Shown: piece by piece, positions 59,524 to 64,000 of the stretch
Numbering within the stretch: the stretch's first letter is position 1
Layout: each line of letters opens with the position of its first letter
NCBI GenBank assembly: GCA_902806565.1
Contig: CADCXA010000025.1
Span: 1,674,001-1,738,000 of the forward strand
DNA from: Hypoxylon rubiginosum
Taxonomy: Eukaryota; Ascomycota; Sordariomycetes; Xylariales; Hypoxylaceae
Length of the DNA stretch: 64,000 nt
Direction: 5' to 3'
Position numbers and translations under genes: made by a program
Notes under the pieces: generated by a model
The model's database searches: none
Seen by the model: the letters and a program-made list of their open reading frames with translations, nothing else
Told to the model about the DNA's origin: nothing

Positions 59524-62500
59524 TGTGTCGCCGGGACGGGCCTCTAATTAGTACCAATTGCTTTGTCCAGAAAGCAAAGGCGAAGGCCGCTCCTATCGGC
59601 GAGTTATAATAGCAGAATTTTCCCACTCGCTCTTGATCCAATTCCAGCTCCGTTAGACTGCCAATATTGCGCTTCGGCCGAAACCAAAAAATTGGAATTT
59701 ATAATAGCACTCGTTCTCGCTCTACTAGTTTGGCGTGCCCTAACAGCTCTCCTCTATCGGCTTTGCTAACAATGAATGGTCTTGGCTAGTAGCGGGGCGT
59801 TTTTGCCCTGGTTGAATAAGTTTTGACTCTTGATCTTTCTCCTTCAATTGAAGTCACGATATGTCTCTGCCCGTCTAGCTTTTCCACGGCCAAACAAATT
59901 GATATGGGGGGGTTCGGGTGGCGTCCGGGTCCTGGGAATTCGTTGGTGCAAGGAACGAAATCTTGCAGCGCTTGTGGCAGGCAAGAAAGGTCGGGGGTGG
60001 TGGGCGGGATATGTAGGTACGGATGCACGACGGCCACGAGCCAGCAAGGTGGGACTGGGAGATATCGGGGAAGCGACAGAAAAAGGGAGGTATTTTGTAA
60101 TTAAGGTAATAATAATAAGACTTAGAGATGGAGGCTAGCTTTTCGATCGCACTGCAAGGAATGGATTAGGTCGGTGATGAGAATGGGTTGACTTGCAGGT
60201 CGACGAGAGGGTTAATGAGTGGATGGTAGACAACGAAGCCAGCGCGTACAGAAGGACTGAGAGTGGTGGGTGTAAGGGTTGTAAGGTGTAAGCGGAAAAG
60301 ACAGTAACAGGCGAGGACGGGACCTTAGTGCCAAGCAAGCATTGGACGACAGGAGAGAGAACTGGCAAATCTGGATCAAAGTCGCAACCTGCTAGACTCG
60401 CCGGGAATCATGCAGTATCTATGTGCTATGGTACTTGTCTCCAGTTCGATTGTCGATGTTGTGGGTACGGAGTTACCTCTTTGCGGGCAGTCAAAACGAC
60501 GATGATGCTTAACCAGGGCCCAGACGTAGGGAGAAACAGGGGCAGGGGTTCTCTCAGCCGAGGGCTTGGGCTTGGGCTTCGGTCTTGGACTTGGGGTTGG
60601 GTAGGGGCTTGAGAGAGACAGCGGGAGAAAGAGAGAGAGGGGCGAGGGGCAGCTTTGAACTGAGCGCCGACCACCCGTCGTTTTCGTGTCCTTGGATAGA
60701 TTCGAGGTGGTTGGTGTTGAAGCTATGCGCTCGACCTGTCATTCAACTTTGATCGTTCGACCTGTTATGATCGAACAAACGTCACCGGAACAATGCTGAA
60801 CTGGCTGTGTCTCTCTTGTCTCATCTTAAGTACGTTGGCGGCGAAAGGTGTCAAGGCGTCTACGGCTTCATGAATAAGCGCGCGAAGCTGCTTGTCAGTA
60901 AGTAATTCGGCTCTCTTTACGCCGTTATATATTAAGCAATAACTGGCCGCTTAAACCACCAACGCCGACGACCAGTTATCGCAAGGCTTATAAGTTGCTA
61001 AAGTTGTTTATAGAACAGGAGGATGCCGCGTGAGAAGTTCAGGAGGCAGCACTGCCCAATATCGAGCTTGTTTGGTCGTTCAATTGATTCCTTCAGGGCC
61101 GGTGATTAAACTATTACCAGCCAGATTTGCTCTATCAATCCGGCATCAATAACGGAGGCTATTCCGAATTAACTAAACCCCCCTCCCCTTAAAGCCCCCT
61201 TAGCTCCCCCAGATCAAGATGGGCACATCTGCTCGGTCCATGTTGACTGACAGGAGCGTAAAGAACATATGTTCACGACGACGATTTTGGATTTTGGATG
61301 AACAATCCTCCTGTGATAATCCTGTGATTACTACCCCGTAGTCGTAGCGTATTAGACGAACTGCTCCCCGTCGACATGGACGAAGACGAAGTTGGGGGTT
61401 TGTACGTTGCGCCGTTGCCAACTTGGAACGAAAAGCTCTTGTACCTCTTGTAGATCCCTGCCTCCCATGTCCCTCCTCACGCAGCAAGTGTTCCAAAATG
61501 TGCTCGAGAGAAGAATGATTGGTTGACGGAACTCGGTACGGGCCCGCAATCTCGGACGCCAGGCGTTCCAAGGGCGCGTAAAATCTGAATCGAGCCAGTC
61601 AGTGCTCTTATTTGAAGTTTTAACCCTATCTTCATCCATCTTCGTCACTTCTTTCTTCATGTAGGTACCGTCTTTTTTATTCGATTTATTATTCGTCATT
61701 AATTGTGACGCCTTCGAGAACTTTCCTATCTCCCTATCTGTAGGTGATGACGGCTCCCCTTGCTTTAGATCCTCGGGTTGTTCATGTGGTCGTGCGTGTG
61801 CTCAAGTCTGTCATCCCATTTCGAATCCGCAATAAGCAATCTGCACGCATCGTCGTTCCTCTCTTTTACCCCAATTGGCTTCCCAGCCTATCTCCCTAGC
61901 TACGCGCCGACAAGCTCGATAGTCTCTGTCAGCACTATTTCGACACTAGCTTCATCACTCGCAGTCATGCAAAGTGATTCTTTCATAAGGATCTAATCAG
62001 ATAGGATGTTACCGACTCGAGCTATTGTTGACTAGGTAGATTGTGCTGTGCATATAGATTTGTTGCCGATGACTGACCTACCTGGTAGCCTGGCAGTAGC
62101 TCGATGCCATGCCGGATCTCTCGCTCCGCACGCATCACTTGCATCAAGTTTCCCATAAAACTTCCGAAATATCCATCTCGTCACGATTAATCCATATGGA
62201 TTTTTGAAGAGTTCTCTAGCTAATAAACCAGAGCTAAACCATACCTATCGGTACTGAAAGAAAAGTACTTGGGTAGGTAAAGTGTGGTGGCGTCGCGGGT
62301 CGTTACGAAACTCGCTTCCCTTCGATCCGTTTGAGGCGGTCTTCCTATCATCAGCATCACAGATACAAGTCCACTATGGACAGGGGGAGTTGTGTTAATG
62401 CAAGCAGGGCCAGTGCCGCGCATGACGGAGAAGACTATTCGAACTCGGCAGAAATGACAGGGTGCCGGTGTTTGATAACCCTCAAATCTTAGTCTGTCTT

Positions 62501-64000
62501 GTCTGTGTTATCGAAGGCCCCTCCGAAAGTTGCCCCTAGATCCACGGCATCTGTGATCGTACCCTTCTAGCGGATCAGATCTCCCAGAGCCTCAGCGTGC
62601 CATGGCTAGGGAAATCTTGCTGTAGGCGTTTTGAAAATCGAAACCTAAAGTGATCCTTCCTCGATCCTTTGGACCCTACCTACAGCATACCTAGGTACTA
62701 TTCATTGATGTTACCAGCTGTAGTTAGGTCGTCAAGGGCTTGATGATCCTTCGTTCGCGGGTAATGTCTGTCATATCTGTAATATCTGAAGGGTTAAAGT
62801 GACTGCATATTCCCTCGTCTCTCATCCCACTTATATTCTGTCAAAAGTTGATCAACGGATTGGACGGCAGGACGAATCGATGGCAGCTAGGCAGACGGAT
62901 AGACTCTATTATTTATTACCCCTGTCCGCATATGTGCATCCGCATCGGCAGGTACCGCTGCTGGGTTCTTCACTTATGTCTTGTTTGAGCTGATCTCCTT
63001 CGTCTCATTCCACGTGTTTCCGGTCACCGCTAAGTGGGACTCGGCGCTTTTGTGACAAGCTACGCATTAAGAGGTTCCTCACCATGCGCCCATTGCATAG
63101 AAATACGTAACCTACAGTAAGGTTATCGAAGGATAAGCTTAATGTTCAAGATGCATTTTCACATTCTAGTCGGTTTCTCTCAGGGGTAAGGGTTGCGGGT
63201 ATAAGCATCGCACAAGAAATTACTATTACCTTGAGATATTCACACAAACCTCGGTGAAGCCAAGCCATAATCTAGATTCAACTTCAAATAAAGAGTTGGC
63301 TTTGGAAGAAACCCGTACCCACGAGCTCCTGCGCTTCCGGCAAGAATAGGCATTGGCAAGAATAGGCATTGGTAAGAAGAGGAGTAATAGGGCTCGTGCT
63401 CTTCCGATTCAGGACTTGACATTCGGCTGTTGTCTTCATGATCATCCTCAACGCACTTTGTAAACGTGAAGACTGAGTCAGCTTAGTAGGTGACTAGGAA
63501 GATAGGTAGGTAAGAGTAGTGTAAACTGTAGCTTCATCCCATCTATGTATGTTTCGTTTCCTCCACTGGACGGTGATGGTCGGAGCCGGTAACCGTTTCC
63601 CAACCGAGCAACTCTTGGCGGGTACTTTATCATGAGATTATATACTGATGAATGGCGTGGTACTACCCTAGGCGGCCTACGTGTGGCGCCACTATCCAAA
63701 CAACATCGCACGATTCCATAAGGAACTCTTCTAGGCGACCGGGCTCGGCACCCTCGTCCCGACACACCCCGGGGATGAGTGTATTGAAAGGGTTTGTTTC
63801 TAGCTCCAACAATCGAATGACATGACCAGAACAGGCCTGTCACTGTCATCTGATTTCATGTAACGTCGTCCAATGTATGCCCGTAAGGCAATGAGTGCCG
63901 AGTGAATACAACGAACCGGGCGCCAATAATACCACTACGGATTGCGCCGCGACGATTTGCTGTCCCTTGCTTTGTCGTCAAGTCCCCGAATCGTCCCGCA
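59524..64000. other. Gene-poor region to the right edge
   Basis: The first kilobase is the noxR promoter and leader; the minus strand is CT-rich from about 60150 to 60660. The remaining 3.3 kb contains only short frames on both strands with no domain recognised. TACCTAGGTA occurs near 62687. No repeat or RNA gene was identified. Confidence 0.5.

Overview
This window is chromosomal DNA from a filamentous ascomycete (Pezizomycotina, probably Sordariomycetes). The evidence is short GT-AG introns of about 50-100 nt with CTAAC-like branch points, pyrimidine-rich leaders upstream of start codons, and the gene set itself: palH, noxR, an Hmt1-type ABC transporter, a Lag1 ceramide synthase, and a chitin deacetylase with CBM18 modules. 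I assembled exons by eye from open frames, splice sites and phase. All identifications come from recognised motifs; no database search was run.

Layout, left to right. Positions 1-103 carry a partial 5' exon of a minus-strand gene that leaves the window. Then come about 10.7 kb without a recognisable gene. An Hmt1-like vacuolar ABC transporter (10812-13910, +) converges on a Lag1/TLC ceramide synthase (16644-18149, -). Next are palH, the seven-span ambient-pH sensor (19762-22038, -); a solitary Copia-type Gag-like ORF (26301-27170, -); a long disordered protein with a Cys-rich zinc motif (27749-30988, -); and the F1 ATP synthase delta subunit (31395-32205, -). About 6 kb without genes follows.

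The right half is denser. It has a DUF2457-like acidic disordered protein (38164-40494, +), a 619-bp non-autonomous DNA transposon with perfect 88-bp terminal inverted repeats and an 8-bp target duplication (41449-42067), SAR1 (42347-43311, +), a Tgl-type patatin lipase (44025-46409, +), an intradiol ring-cleavage dioxygenase (47544-48549, +), SEC12 (49307-51162, +), a chitin deacetylase (53841-56246, +) converging on noxR (57699-59523, -), and 4.4 kb of apparently gene-free sequence to the right edge.

Functional themes. The GTPase Sar1 and the protein I recognise as its exchange factor, Sec12, lie within 9 kb on the same strand, so both starting components of COPII coat assembly are physically linked. 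Several neighbours also act on membranes, lipids or the cell surface (ceramide synthase, lipase, PalH, chitin deacetylase, the NADPH-oxidase regulator NoxR), but nothing shows that they form one pathway. I see no secondary-metabolite cluster, CRISPR array, rRNA or convincing tRNA. The observations most worth following are the intact transposon in the SAR1 promoter region, the SAR1-SEC12 linkage, and the lone Gag-like ORF.
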